In this document: one piece after another, positions 56,167-64,000 of the stretch
Layout: each line of letters opens with the position of its first letter
Numbering within the stretch: position 1 is the first letter of the stretch
Assembly: GCA_017255395.1 (NCBI GenBank)
Contig: JAFKDC010000023.1
Location: forward strand, 1 to 64,000
Origin: Enemella evansiae
GTDB lineage: Bacteria; Pseudomonadota; Alphaproteobacteria; Rhodobacterales; Rhodobacteraceae
Reading direction: 5' to 3'
Length of the DNA: 64,000 bases
Notes under the pieces: model-generated
The model's database searches: none
Told to the model about the DNA's origin: nothing
The model's input: the letters and a program-made list of their open reading frames with translations, nothing else
Translations under genes and position numbers: made by a program

Positions 56167-57279
56167 TTACTTGACCAGCCACGACTGGAATTTCGCTTCC
56201 ACGTCGTCCTGGTTGTCAGCCCACCATTCGATGTTGTTCACCAGAAAGTTCTTCTGGTTTTCCGGGTTCGTCGGCATATGCGGCGCCATCTCGATGCCAA
56301 GGTCGGCATGGGTCGAGACCAGCGGCTGCGAGGATGCACGCGCCGGGCCGTAGCTGATGTACTTGGCCTGATCCGCAAGGCGCTGGGTGTCGGTGGCGAA
56401 CTTCACGAAGTCCAGCACCCGCGTAAGGCGGTCTTCCGGCAGACCGGCGGGGATCACCCAGCCGTCGAAATCGAAGACCTGCCAGTCCCACAGCATCGCG
56501 ACGGGCTGGTCCTGCTCGACGATGACAGAAAACAGGCGACCGTTGTAGGTCGAGCCCATCACGACCTCGCCATCGGCCAGAAGCTGCGGCGTGTCGGCGC
56601 CCGCCGACCACCAGACCACCTGGTCCTTGATGGTGTCGAGCTTGGCCAGGGCGCGGTCCACGCCGCCATCCTCGTCAAGCACGTCGTACAGGTCTTCCTG
56701 AGCGACACCGTCACACAGCAGCGCCCATTCGAGGTTCTTCTTGGGACGCTTTTCAAGGCTGCGCTTGCCCGGGAAGGTGTCCAGGTCGAAGAGCGCGCAA
56801 AGATCGCCCGGCGTCTCGCCGTTCCACTCTGCCACGTCGGTGCGATAGCCGAAGGTGGTCGAGAAAACGATCTGCGGAATGAAGCAGTCGTTGATCAGGG
56901 TCGGGCCGAAATCGTCCTCGACGCTCTCGCCGCCGTCGCCCGGGGCCAGCATCTCTTCGAAGTCGATCTCCATCGCCAGGCCTTCGTCGCACAGACGCTG
57001 GCTGTCGGGGCCTTCCGCGTCGACGAGGTCCCAGGTGATATTGCCGGCCTCGGACTGCGCGCGCAGCTTGGCCACGGCCTCGTTCGAGGATTCGTCCCAG
57101 GTGATCGAAACGCCCGGGTTGGCTTCCATGTAGGGCTCTGCATAGGCCTTGAGCTGGCTGTTCTGGTAGGCGCCGCCCCAGCTGACGATCGTCATTTCGT
57201 TCGCCATGTCCTGCGCTGCGACCGCCCCCGCCGCAAGCGACAGGCAGGTTGAGGCCAGAAGCGTCTTGTGAAGTGTCAT
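56167..57279 (-). CDS. Extracellular solute-binding protein of a PotD-type transporter (copy 2)
   Basis: 370 residues from ATG 57279 with a signal peptide (MTLHKTLLASTCLSLAAGAVAA). It has the same length and the same conserved blocks as copy 1 (NEMTIVSWGGAYQNSQ, FATDTQRLADQAKYISYGPARASS), but differs in the ligand-facing parts (e.g. DAEGPDSQR against DVVASDAIR). A tandem duplication that has diverged, so the transporter may accept two related substrates. Upstream frames to 57558 are not supported. Confidence 0.88.
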   Translation of the reverse strand: MTLHKTLLASTCLSLAAGAVAAQDMANEMTIVSWGGAYQNSQLKAYAEPYMEANPGVSITWDESSNEAVAKLRAQSEAGNITWDLVDAEGPDSQRLCDEGLAMEIDFEEMLAPGDGGESVEDDFGPTLINDCFIPQIVFSTTFGYRTDVAEWNGETPGDLCALFDLDTFPGKRSLEKRPKKNLEWALLCDGVAQEDLYDVLDEDGGVDRALAKLDTIKDQVVWWSAGADTPQLLADGEVVMGSTYNGRLFSVIVEQDQPVAMLWDWQVFDFDGWVIPAGLPEDRLTRVLDFVKFATDTQRLADQAKYISYGPARASSQPLVSTHADLGIEMAPHMPTNPENQKNFLVNNIEWWADNQDDVEAKFQSWLVK

Positions 57280-57406
57280 GCGTGTGTCTCCCTGATGAAC
57301 ACTTGCTTGTTGCCGGGCCCGGATTGACGGTCCGGTCCGGATCTTCTGGCCGCCTGCGCCCTGCGGGCCGGCGGCGGCATCCCTGTCCGGCGCGACGCCG
57401 GACGGA

Positions 57407-58510
57407 TCACTTCGCATCCAGCGCGCGGCAATCCTCTGGCAGCCAGCCGATCTCGATCTGGGTGCCCGGCTGAAGCCGGACCTGATCCGGGGCGTTGCGC
57501 GTCTTGACCACGAAGTTGTCGTTGCCCGCGACCCGCAGGCGGGTGCGGAAGATGTCACCCATGTAAATGAATTCCAGCACGTCCGCCTTCAGCGTATGCG
57601 CGCCTTCCTGCATCCGGTCCTTGTTGAACTCTACCCGTTCAGGCCGGATGGAAACCTGCGTGCGCTCACCCGGCTTGCTGACGTTCACGGGCTTGGCGTC
57701 GATCACCTGCCCGTCGTCCAGCCTGACCGTACAGGTGTCGCCGTGAATCTCCTGCACCACGCCTTCCAGCGTGTTGTTCTCGCCGATGAACTGCGCAACA
57801 AAGCTGTTCTGCGGCGCCTCGTACAGCTCGTCCGGGGGCGCCAGCTGCTGGATGCGCCCGTCGTCGAAGACCGCGACCCGGTCCGACATGGTCAGTGCCT
57901 CGGTCTGGTCGTGGGTCACGTAGACCGTGGTGATGCCAAGGCTGTGCGCCAGGTTGGTGATCTCGAACTGCATGTGCTCGCGCAGCTGCTTGTCGAGCGC
58001 GCCAAGCGGTTCGTCCATCAGCACCAGTTCGGGTTCGAAGACCAGCGCGCGGGCCAGTGCGATCCGCTGCTGCTGACCACCCGAAAGCTGCGCCGGGCGG
58101 CGACCGCCGAAGGCCCCCATCTGCACCATGTCGAGCGCGCGCTTGACCTTGGCCTCGCGGTCGGATTTCCCCATCTTGCGCACTTCCAGCGGGAAGGACA
58201 GGTTCTCGGCCACGGTCATATGCGGGAACAGCGCGTAGTTCTGGAAGACCATGCCGATGCCGCGCTTGTGCGGCGGGATGTTGTTGATCGACACGCCGTC
58301 CAGCTTGATCTCGCCGTAGGTGGCGGTCTCGAAGCCCGCCAGCATCATCAGGCAGGTGGTCTTGCCCGACCCGGAGGGACCCAACATCGTCAGGAATTCG
58401 CCTTTCGGCATGGTGAGGTTAAGATCCTTGACGACGAGCGTTTCACCGTCATAGCTCTTCTGCACGCGTTCGAATGCGACGAATGCATCGCCGCTGTTCC
58501 CATCAGCCAA
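57407..58510 (-). CDS. ABC transporter ATP-binding protein, PotA-like
   Basis: 367 residues. Walker A GPSGSGKT (44-51), Q-loop VFQNYALFPHM, signature LSGGQQQRIALARAL, Walker B LVLMDEPLGALDK, switch THDQTEAL, then a C-terminal TOBE domain (about 290-367). Drives import by the permeases at 51615-54530. First gene of the transporter operon and divergent from argE. The 357-base gap to argE (58511-58867) contains no gene I can support. Confidence 0.92.
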   Translation of the reverse strand: MADGNSGDAFVAFERVQKSYDGETLVVKDLNLTMPKGEFLTMLGPSGSGKTTCLMMLAGFETATYGEIKLDGVSINNIPPHKRGIGMVFQNYALFPHMTVAENLSFPLEVRKMGKSDREAKVKRALDMVQMGAFGGRRPAQLSGGQQQRIALARALVFEPELVLMDEPLGALDKQLREHMQFEITNLAHSLGITTVYVTHDQTEALTMSDRVAVFDDGRIQQLAPPDELYEAPQNSFVAQFIGENNTLEGVVQEIHGDTCTVRLDDGQVIDAKPVNVSKPGERTQVSIRPERVEFNKDRMQEGAHTLKADVLEFIYMGDIFRTRLRVAGNDNFVVKTRNAPDQVRLQPGTQIEIGWLPEDCRALDAK

Positions 58511-58867
58511 AGCAGGCTCCCCGTGTTATGGTTCCGCGGATTTTTTCCGCTGTCTTGTCCTCATACTAAAGCGGCTGAGGCCCCTACATGCAAGCATCTC
58601 GCCCCTTGCTGCGCAATCACCCGGCAAATCCGGCACATTCGGTCACAAAAGCGGCACTGGGCAGGACAAATGATCAGATCGGACCGCCGTTTCAGGCGCT
58701 CTGCCTTCCGCGGGCGACACTGTTGGCGGTAACAACGGGACCGGAACAGCCCGGGCAGAGACTCACCCCAACGGCTGAGACCCGCCCGATTGCACCGCCA
58801 AGTCTTTGAATTTCATGCCCGGAGCAGCTAATCTTCCCGGCAGACCGCGACACCCGACAGGACCCGC

Positions 58868-60028
58868 ATGACCCTTCTTGCCCAGACCGAACGCATCCTC
58901 GGCGACCTGATCGCCTTTCCGACCGTTTCGGCGGACAGCAATCTTGCCATGATGGACTACATGGCCGCCTGGCTGGAAGGGCTGGGCGCCCGCGTCGACC
59001 TGTTCCGCGACGCCAGCGGGACCAAGGCCAACCTCTTCGCCACGCTCGGCCCCGAGGGCGACGGCGGCATCGTGCTGTCGGGGCATTCCGACGTGGTGCC
59101 GGTGGCGGATCAGGACTGGAGCCGCCCGCCCTTCGAGATGACCGAGTCGAACGACCTGCTCTACGGGCGCGGCACCTGCGACATGAAGGGCTTCATCGCG
59201 GCGACGCTGGCCATGGCCCCGCATTATGCCTCGCAGACCCTGCGCCGCCCGCTGCATTTCTGTTTCACCCATGACGAAGAGGTCGGCTGCCTCGGTGCCC
59301 GCGCTCTGGTGCCCGAATTGCAGGCGCGCGGCATCCGGCCCGCCATTGCCATCATCGGCGAACCGACGAGCATGCGCATCATCGAGGGCCACAAGGGCTG
59401 CTGCGAATACACCGTGCGCTTCACCGGGCTGGAAGGCCACGGTTCGGCCCCCGACCACGGCGTCAACGCGGTCAACTATGCCGTGCGCTACGTCGCCCGC
59501 CTGCTGGAACTGGCCGAAGCGCTGAAGGCCCGCGCGCCCGCCGGATCACGCTTCGACCCGCCCTGGACCACGGTCAATGTCGGGCGGCTGTCGGGCGGCG
59601 TGGCGCATAATGTCATCCCCGGCAAGGCCGAGATCGAGTGGGAAATGCGCCCCGTCGCATGGTCCGACGCGGATTTCGTCAAGGACGCCATCACGCGGCT
59701 GGTCGAGCAAGAACTGCTGCCCGCCATGCGCGCGGTCGCTCCCGCGGCCTCGATCACCACCGAGGTCATCGGCGAGGTCGTGGGACTCGACCCGATGAAG
59801 GACAACGCGGCGCGCGATCTCGTGCGGCGCCTGACCGGGCAGAACGCCTGCGAGGTCGTGCCCTTCGGCACAGAGGCAGGGCTCTTTCAGGGCATGGGGA
59901 TGAGCGTGGTGGTCTGCGGCCCCGGCGCCATCGCGCAGGCCCACAAGCCGGACGAATTCGTCTCACGCGATCAGATGGCGCAATGTCTCGAGATGTTGCA
60001 GGGGCTGGGCCGGACGCTGACCGCCTGA
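58868..60028 (+). CDS. argE: Acetylornithine deacetylase
   Basis: 386 residues from ATG 58868. M20 metallopeptidase fold: VLSGHSDVVPV with the first metal His/Asp, GRGTCDMKGFIA, THDEEVGCLGA (catalytic Glu) and GEPTSMRIIEGHKGCCEYTV; the dimerisation domain follows, and PFGTEAGLFQ plus a late His complete the site. Deacetylates N-acetylornithine for arginine synthesis; other acyl-amino-acid deacylases of this family are possible. Lies beside the polyamine-type transporter, divergently. Confidence 0.85.
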   Translation: MTLLAQTERILGDLIAFPTVSADSNLAMMDYMAAWLEGLGARVDLFRDASGTKANLFATLGPEGDGGIVLSGHSDVVPVADQDWSRPPFEMTESNDLLYGRGTCDMKGFIAATLAMAPHYASQTLRRPLHFCFTHDEEVGCLGARALVPELQARGIRPAIAIIGEPTSMRIIEGHKGCCEYTVRFTGLEGHGSAPDHGVNAVNYAVRYVARLLELAEALKARAPAGSRFDPPWTTVNVGRLSGGVAHNVIPGKAEIEWEMRPVAWSDADFVKDAITRLVEQELLPAMRAVAPAASITTEVIGEVVGLDPMKDNAARDLVRRLTGQNACEVVPFGTEAGLFQGMGMSVVVCGPGAIAQAHKPDEFVSRDQMAQCLEMLQGLGRTLTA

Positions 60029-60035
60029 GCGGCCC

Positions 60036-60095
60036 GGCGGGACGGCGGGCGGGGCGATGTGGCACCCGCCACGAGCGCCCGACCGGCGCCCCGCA
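60036..60095. repeat. Dispersed structured element, family 2, copy 3
   Basis: GGGACGGC, GGGCGGGGCGA (60047-60057), T, hairpin GTGGC-ACCC-GCCAC (60059-60072), GAGCGCC, right after argE. Confidence 0.65.
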
Positions 60096-60161
60096 ATAAA
60101 GGCTTGGAAAGCGCCTGAAACGCTGTAGCGTCACCGCATATCGTTTCAGGAGATTTCCAAA

Positions 60162-60548
60162 GTGACACGACTTGCCCTGAGCCTTGCCGCGCTTTGCGCC
60201 ACCGCCTCTCCCGCCCTTGCCGAGTTCTCGATCGCCTTCGACTGGGGCAACATTCCGCGCTGCACGACCGGCAATCCGAACACCGTGGGCTCGCCCGCCT
60301 TCGTGATCCGCGACCTGCCCGCCGGGACGACTTCGGTGGAGTTCAAGCTGACCGACCTCGACGTGCCGCAGTACAAGCACGGCGGCGCCAAGCTGAAAAT
60401 CGGCCAGTCGGGCCAGCTGCCCTTCGGCGCCTTCAAGTACAAAAGCCCCTGCCCGCCCTCCGGCAGCCACACCTACGAATGGACCGCCACGGCGCGCAAC
60501 GGCAACAAGGTGCTCGCCCGCACGGCGGCGCGGCGCAGCTACCCCTGA
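60162..60548 (+). CDS. Secreted hypothetical protein
   Basis: 128 residues from GTG 60162, with CAGGAGA nine bases upstream. Signal peptide (MTRLALSLAALCATASPALA), then FSIAFDWGNIPRCTTGNPNTVGSPAFVIRDLPAG and SGSHTYEWTATARNG. The layout recalls a short phosphatidylethanolamine-binding-like (YbhB) fold, with two Cys that could pair, but this is only suggestive. Convergent with the L,D-transpeptidase, overlapping it by ten bases. Confidence 0.65.
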   Translation: MTRLALSLAALCATASPALAEFSIAFDWGNIPRCTTGNPNTVGSPAFVIRDLPAGTTSVEFKLTDLDVPQYKHGGAKLKIGQSGQLPFGAFKYKSPCPPSGSHTYEWTATARNGNKVLARTAARRSYP

Positions 60549-61063
60549 CGGCCCGCGAAGGCCTCCGGCACGATCAGCCGCGTGCCGGGGCCGATCTGCC
60601 CGACCAGCCAGCGCAGGTGATGCGGCGCGAAGGCCACGCAACCCTCGGTCCCGAAGCCCGGGCGGCGCCAGCGGTGCAGGAAGATCGCCGAGCCACGCCC
60701 CGGCTCGGCCTCGGGCCAGTTCCAGTCGGTCAGCAGCACGAGGTCATACAGCGGATCGCCCCGCCGCAGGCGCTCGTGGCTGGGCGCATAGGGCGCCCGC
60801 ACCAGCTGGTTGTAGGCCGGATCCTTCGGGTCGTCCGACCACAGGTCGCCGGGCCGGATCGGCAGCGCCCACCATGCCGGTTTCGCCATGCGGTCGGGGC
60901 GGTAGAGCAGCGCGGTGATGTGGTGCACACCCGCGGGCGTCGCGCCGTCACCCTCGCGCTTGTCGGTGCGGATGCCGCCCCGCCCCACCGTGCAGGGCAG
61001 GAGGCGCCCGGCAAAGCGCAGCCCGCTGCGCGTCAGGATCAGATCCTGCGGGCCGAACCTCAC
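60539..61063 (-). CDS. L,D-transpeptidase (YkuD) family protein
   Basis: 174 residues. The YkuD core is visible: [12 protein letters not shown], then [20 protein letters not shown] with catalytic His and Cys142. No signal peptide or transmembrane segment is seen, which is typical of the short alphaproteobacterial group. May link or modify peptidoglycan stem peptides, or act in the cytoplasm. Overlaps the LLM gene stop/start (ATGA). Confidence 0.85.
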   Translation of the reverse strand: MRFGPQDLILTRSGLRFAGRLLPCTVGRGGIRTDKREGDGATPAGVHHITALLYRPDRMAKPAWWALPIRPGDLWSDDPKDPAYNQLVRAPYAPSHERLRRGDPLYDLVLLTDWNWPEAEPGRGSAIFLHRWRRPGFGTEGCVAFAPHHLRWLVGQIGPGTRLIVPEAFAGRQG

Positions 61064-62061
61064 GCCGGAACCGCCGCGCCGCAGCCCTGAAGCACCTCTG
61101 CCGCGATCTCGAAGCTGCGCAGCCGCGCCGCGTGATCGTGGATCTGGCCCGTCAGGATCACCTCGTCCGGCTGGTGCGTCTCGACCAGCCGCCCGATCTG
61201 TTCCCTTACCTGCGCGCGCGTGCCCACGGCGCTGATGCGCAGCGCCTCGTCCAGCGCGGGCATCGCGCCCGCAGGCACCACCGAGGCCAGATCGTCCACC
61301 GGCGCGGGCAGCTTACCCGGCTTGCCGGTGCGCAGCCGGTAGAAGGCCTGCTGCATGGTCGTGCGCAGGCGGTGCGCCTCGGCCTCCGTATCGGCGGCGA
61401 AGACGTTGATGGCGAGCATCGCATGCGGCTTGGACAGCGTTTCAGAGGGGCGGAAATGGCGGCGGTAGACCTCGAGCGCCTGTTCCAGTGCGGCGGGGGC
61501 GAAATGCGAGGCGAAGGCGTAGGGCAGCCCCAGCGCGGCGGCCACCTGCGCCCCGTAAAGCGAAGACCCCAGCACCCAGAGCGGCACCTCCGTCCCCTCG
61601 CCCGGCAGCGCGCGCACGGCGCGGTTCGGCTGCGCGGGACCGAAGAGATCGCGCAGCTCGGCCACCTCGTTGGGGAAGTTCTCGGCCCGCTCGTGATGCA
61701 CGCCAAGCGCCCGCATCACCGCGTGATCGCCGCCCGGCGCGCGGCCAAGCCCAAGGTCGATGCGTCCGGGGTACAGCGTCGCCAGCGTGCCGAAGGCCTC
61801 GGCCACGGCCAGCGGCGCATGGTTCGGCAGCATGATCCCGCCCGCGCCGACGCGCATGGTGCGCGTCAGCCCGGCCACATGGCCGATCAGCACCGCCGTC
61901 GCCGCCGAGGCGATGCCGGGCATGTTGTGATGTTCCGCCAGCCAATAGCGGTGGTAGCCCCAGCGCTCGGCATGGACGGCAAGGTCCCCGGTGTTCTTCA
62001 GGGCCTGCGCGGCGTCGTGCCCCTCGGGGACCGGTGCCAGATCGAGCAGCGAATAATGCAT
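61060..62061 (-). CDS. LLM-class flavin-dependent oxidoreductase
   Basis: 333 residues. [54 protein letters not shown] is the standard start of the bacterial luciferase-like group with the MsnO8-type signature; [39 protein letters not shown] is conserved too. Uses FMN (or F420) to oxidise an unknown substrate. Co-transcribed with the L,D-transpeptidase (ATGA overlap). Confidence 0.88.
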   Translation of the reverse strand: MHYSLLDLAPVPEGHDAAQALKNTGDLAVHAERWGYHRYWLAEHHNMPGIASAATAVLIGHVAGLTRTMRVGAGGIMLPNHAPLAVAEAFGTLATLYPGRIDLGLGRAPGGDHAVMRALGVHHERAENFPNEVAELRDLFGPAQPNRAVRALPGEGTEVPLWVLGSSLYGAQVAAALGLPYAFASHFAPAALEQALEVYRRHFRPSETLSKPHAMLAINVFAADTEAEAHRLRTTMQQAFYRLRTGKPGKLPAPVDDLASVVPAGAMPALDEALRISAVGTRAQVREQIGRLVETHQPDEVILTGQIHDHAARLRSFEIAAEVLQGCGAAVPA

Positions 62062-62135
62062 GGCGGCTCTCCTTTCGGTCTTCTATCTATGCGCGCGGCG
62101 GCCCGTCGCAACGGGCGGGCGGTCAAAGACCCATC

Positions 62136-63218
62136 CTACAGAAGATGGCCGGACTTCTTCGCCTTCACCGCAAGGTAACGCGCGTTCTGCGGCGTCTCGC
62201 CCACCTTCAACGGCACACGTTCGGCCACGGCGATGCCGGACCGTTCCATCATGGCGATCTTGGCGGGGTTGTTGGTCAGCAGCCGCACCGAGGAGAAACC
62301 CAGCGCCTGAAGCATCTGCGCGCCAAGGCGGAAGTCGCGTTCGTCGTCCTCGAAGCCCAGCCGGTGGTTGGCCTCGACCGTGTCGAAACCCTGATCCTGC
62401 AGCGCATAGGCGCGCATCTTGTTGGCCAGACCGATGCCACGGCCTTCCTGTTGCAGGTACAGAAGCACGCCCGCCCCCTCCTGCCCCATCTGCGCCAGCG
62501 CCGCGTTCAGCTGCGGGCCGCAGTCGCATTTCAGCGAGCCCAGCAAATCGCCGGTGAAACAGGCCGAATGCAGCCGCGCCAGCACCGGGGCCGCGCGATC
62601 CGGGCGGCCGATCTCGATGGCGTAATGCTCTTCCGATCCGTCCTCAGGGCGCCAGATATGCAGCCGCGCGTTTTCCGCCGCGCGCAGCGGCACCCGCGCC
62701 GCGATGACATGGCCCAGATGCGGCAGCGCCTCCATGACGGTCGCGGCCTCCCGTGCCGGGACGCGGACCAGCCCCTCCAGCGCGCCCAGCCCCGGCGCCA
62801 CCGGAACCACCAGCGCGGCGGGCAGCAGCCGCGCCGCCTTGCACAGGCGCACCGCCAGCCGTTGCAGCGCGGCAGAGCCGCCGCGCCGGGTTTCCAGCGG
62901 GCCTTTCATCGGGCGATCCATGTCGTCCGCCGGGTCCGCCACATCGGTCAGCCAGTCCAGCCCCGCGCCATCGGGCACCACCACCCGCGCCACGTCGCCG
63001 TCATAGGCCCGCGCTTTCAGCGTTTCGGCCCGGCGCGCCGTCAGCACGAGGTCCGGCGCCCCCAGCGCCCGCAGCGCCTCCAGCCGCCCGGCGCCCAGCG
63101 TTTCCACCGCGGCGCAGATCACCGCGCCCTCGGCACCCTCCAGCACCACCGGCACACCCATGCGCAGATCGCCGCGCGCCCGCGCCAGTACCTCGTTCAG
63201 ATCCGGTCCAAGGGCCAT
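62136..63218 (-). CDS. ribA: GTP cyclohydrolase II with degenerate N-terminal domain
   Basis: 360 residues from ATG 63218, preceded by GGAGGCG. The second half (about 190-360) is a complete GTP cyclohydrolase II: three zinc cysteines in [39 protein letters not shown], and LTNNPAKI. The first half should match RibB but lacks its conserved acidic ENEGDL motif, so it is probably not a DHBP synthase. Makes the first intermediate of riboflavin synthesis from GTP. Divergent from the response regulator. Confidence 0.88.
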   Translation of the reverse strand: MALGPDLNEVLARARGDLRMGVPVVLEGAEGAVICAAVETLGAGRLEALRALGAPDLVLTARRAETLKARAYDGDVARVVVPDGAGLDWLTDVADPADDMDRPMKGPLETRRGGSAALQRLAVRLCKAARLLPAALVVPVAPGLGALEGLVRVPAREAATVMEALPHLGHVIAARVPLRAAENARLHIWRPEDGSEEHYAIEIGRPDRAAPVLARLHSACFTGDLLGSLKCDCGPQLNAALAQMGQEGAGVLLYLQQEGRGIGLANKMRAYALQDQGFDTVEANHRLGFEDDERDFRLGAQMLQALGFSSVRLLTNNPAKIAMMERSGIAVAERVPLKVGETPQNARYLAVKAKKSGHLL

Positions 63219-63308
63219 GACGCCTCCTGCGCCGCGCCAGACGCGCGGTTCCTGTAACATTCGCGCGATGCGGACACGTCCGCGTGATCGCTTGCAGCAA
63301 TACTTGCC

Positions 63309-63359
63309 GGGCCTCCGTCATGTCCACATCTCACGGAAAAGGCAACACGACGGAGGCCC
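63309..63359 (+). promoter_or_regulatory. Inverted repeat masking a Shine-Dalgarno
   Basis: GGGCCTCCGTC (63309-63319) and GACGGAGGCCC (63349-63359) are exact complements with a 29-base loop. The right arm contains the GGAGG (63353-63357) that serves the ATG at 63364, so the paired form would block translation of the response regulator. Confidence 0.6.
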
Positions 63360-63363
63360 CGCC

Positions 63364-64000
63364 ATGGCGCAACTGAGAAACATCCTGCTGGTCGACGACG
63401 ACGAGGACCTGCGCGAGGCGCTGGCCGAACAGCTTGTCATGACTGAGGATTTCGAGGTCTTCGAGGCGGACAGCGGCGCCACCGCCATGGCCCGCGCCAA
63501 GGAGCAGGTCTACGACCTGATCATCCTCGACGTCGGCCTGCCCGACACCGATGGGCGCGAGCTGTGCCGCCTGATGCGCAAGCAGGGGATCAAGTCGCCC
63601 ATCGTCATGCTGACCGGCCACGACAGCGACGCCGACACCATCCTCGGCCTCGACGCGGGTGCAAACGACTACGTGACCAAGCCCTTCCGCTTTCCCGTCC
63701 TGCTGGCCCGCATCCGCGCCCAGCTGCGCCAGCACGAACAGTCCGAGGACGCAGTCTTCAACGTCGGACCCTATACCTTCAAGCCCGCCATGAAGATGCT
63801 GGAGACCGAGGACAACAAGAAGATCCGCCTGACCGAGAAAGAGACGAACATCCTTAAGTTCCTCTACCGCTCGACCGAGGGCGTGGTGCCGCGCGACACC
63901 CTGCTGCATGAGGTCTGGGGCTACAACGCGGGCGTCACCACGCACACGCTGGAAACGCATATCTACCGCCTGCGCCAGAAGATCGAACCCGATCCCTCGA
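63364..64000 (+). CDS. OmpR-family response regulator (3' end outside the window)
   Basis: 212 residues readable from ATG 63364 to the end. Receiver domain: ILLVDDDEDLREAL, phospho-accepting Asp in LIILDVGLPDTDGREL, and ANDYVTKPFRFP. The effector domain begins at about 125 (FNVGPYTFKPAMKML, LTEKETNILKFLYRS, VWGYNAGVTTHTLETHIYRLRQKIE), a winged helix of the OmpR/PhoB type. Transcription factor of a two-component system; no kinase is visible in the window. Its 5' leader can form a stem over the ribosome-binding site. Confidence 0.88.
   Translation, partial: MAQLRNILLVDDDEDLREALAEQLVMTEDFEVFEADSGATAMARAKEQVYDLIILDVGLPDTDGRELCRLMRKQGIKSPIVMLTGHDSDADTILGLDAGANDYVTKPFRFPVLLARIRAQLRQHEQSEDAVFNVGPYTFKPAMKMLETEDNKKIRLTEKETNILKFLYRSTEGVVPRDTLLHEVWGYNAGVTTHTLETHIYRLRQKIEPDPS

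Noticed and set aside
58588-58809. 73-residue open frame between potA-like and argE genes
   Set aside because: No recognisable domain, no Shine-Dalgarno, composition of spacer DNA.

Overview
The window is a gene-dense (coding on both strands), GC-rich stretch of a Rhodobacteraceae / Roseobacter-group alphaproteobacterial chromosome. The assignment rests on gene content and synteny seen in the sequence: a methylsuccinyl-CoA dehydrogenase of the ethylmalonyl-CoA type, a petP-petR regulator pair followed by an HDAC-like gene, xseB, ispA and dxs, an mdh/sucC/sucD/sucA/sucB/lpd TCA cluster, a taurine:pyruvate aminotransferase, and the MJ0042 zinc-ribbon/ftsE/ftsX group. No rRNA, tRNA or CRISPR was recognised.

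Layout. 1-123 is the 3' end of an IS481-type transposase abutting a frameshifted small gene. 433-3034 holds a TauE/SafE permease and mcd. 3238-7308 carries pheT, a YrhK-like membrane gene and pheS on the minus strand. 7447-12318 has a GDSL lipoprotein, rplT-rpmI, pyk, a frameshifted N-formylglutamate amidohydrolase and a DUF1244 gene. 12613-16707 is leuS-lptE-holA. 16973-31084 is the central-carbon block: a second TauE permease, mdh, a glycosyltransferase, sucC, a small gene, sucD, sucA, sucB, a low-GC foreign-looking gene, three small genes and lpd. 31235-34625 is plsC-ftsX-ftsE and the divergent zinc-ribbon protein. 35077-43629 has tpa, a GNAT, HU, amn, topoisomerase IB, a class II aldolase, a lytic transglycosylase, an SDR and ExoD. 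43736-49072 is the petP-petR-hdac-xseB-ispA-dxs run, divergent from ilvE. 50254-58510 has a PAS protein and a PotABCD-type ABC transporter with two tandem binding proteins. 58868-64000 has argE, a secreted protein, an L,D-transpeptidase, an LLM oxidoreductase, ribA and a truncated OmpR-type response regulator.

How the genes fit together. The mdh-suc-lpd block supplies malate dehydrogenase, succinyl-CoA synthetase and the complete 2-oxoglutarate dehydrogenase complex; pyk, mdh and sucC each have a LacI-type palindrome upstream resembling the CceR operator, and sucC also has two phased TGTGATCACA palindromes. The terpenoid genes (dxs, ispA) sit in one strand-continuous run with xseB, the HDAC-like gene and petPR. 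Tpa plus two TauE-type exporters fit sulfonate use, but no tauABC is present.

Most noteworthy non-coding signals: (i) a dispersed intergenic element with core CTTCTTCTGTCC-AAATA-CC followed by a GC hairpin, about eleven copies; (ii) a second element with an invariant GGGCGGGGCGA followed by a hairpin whose stem changes with base pairing kept, three copies; (iii) an 11-bp inverted repeat able to mask the Shine-Dalgarno of the last response regulator; (iv) a low-GC gene inserted between sucB and lpd that seems to have replaced the 5' end of its neighbour.
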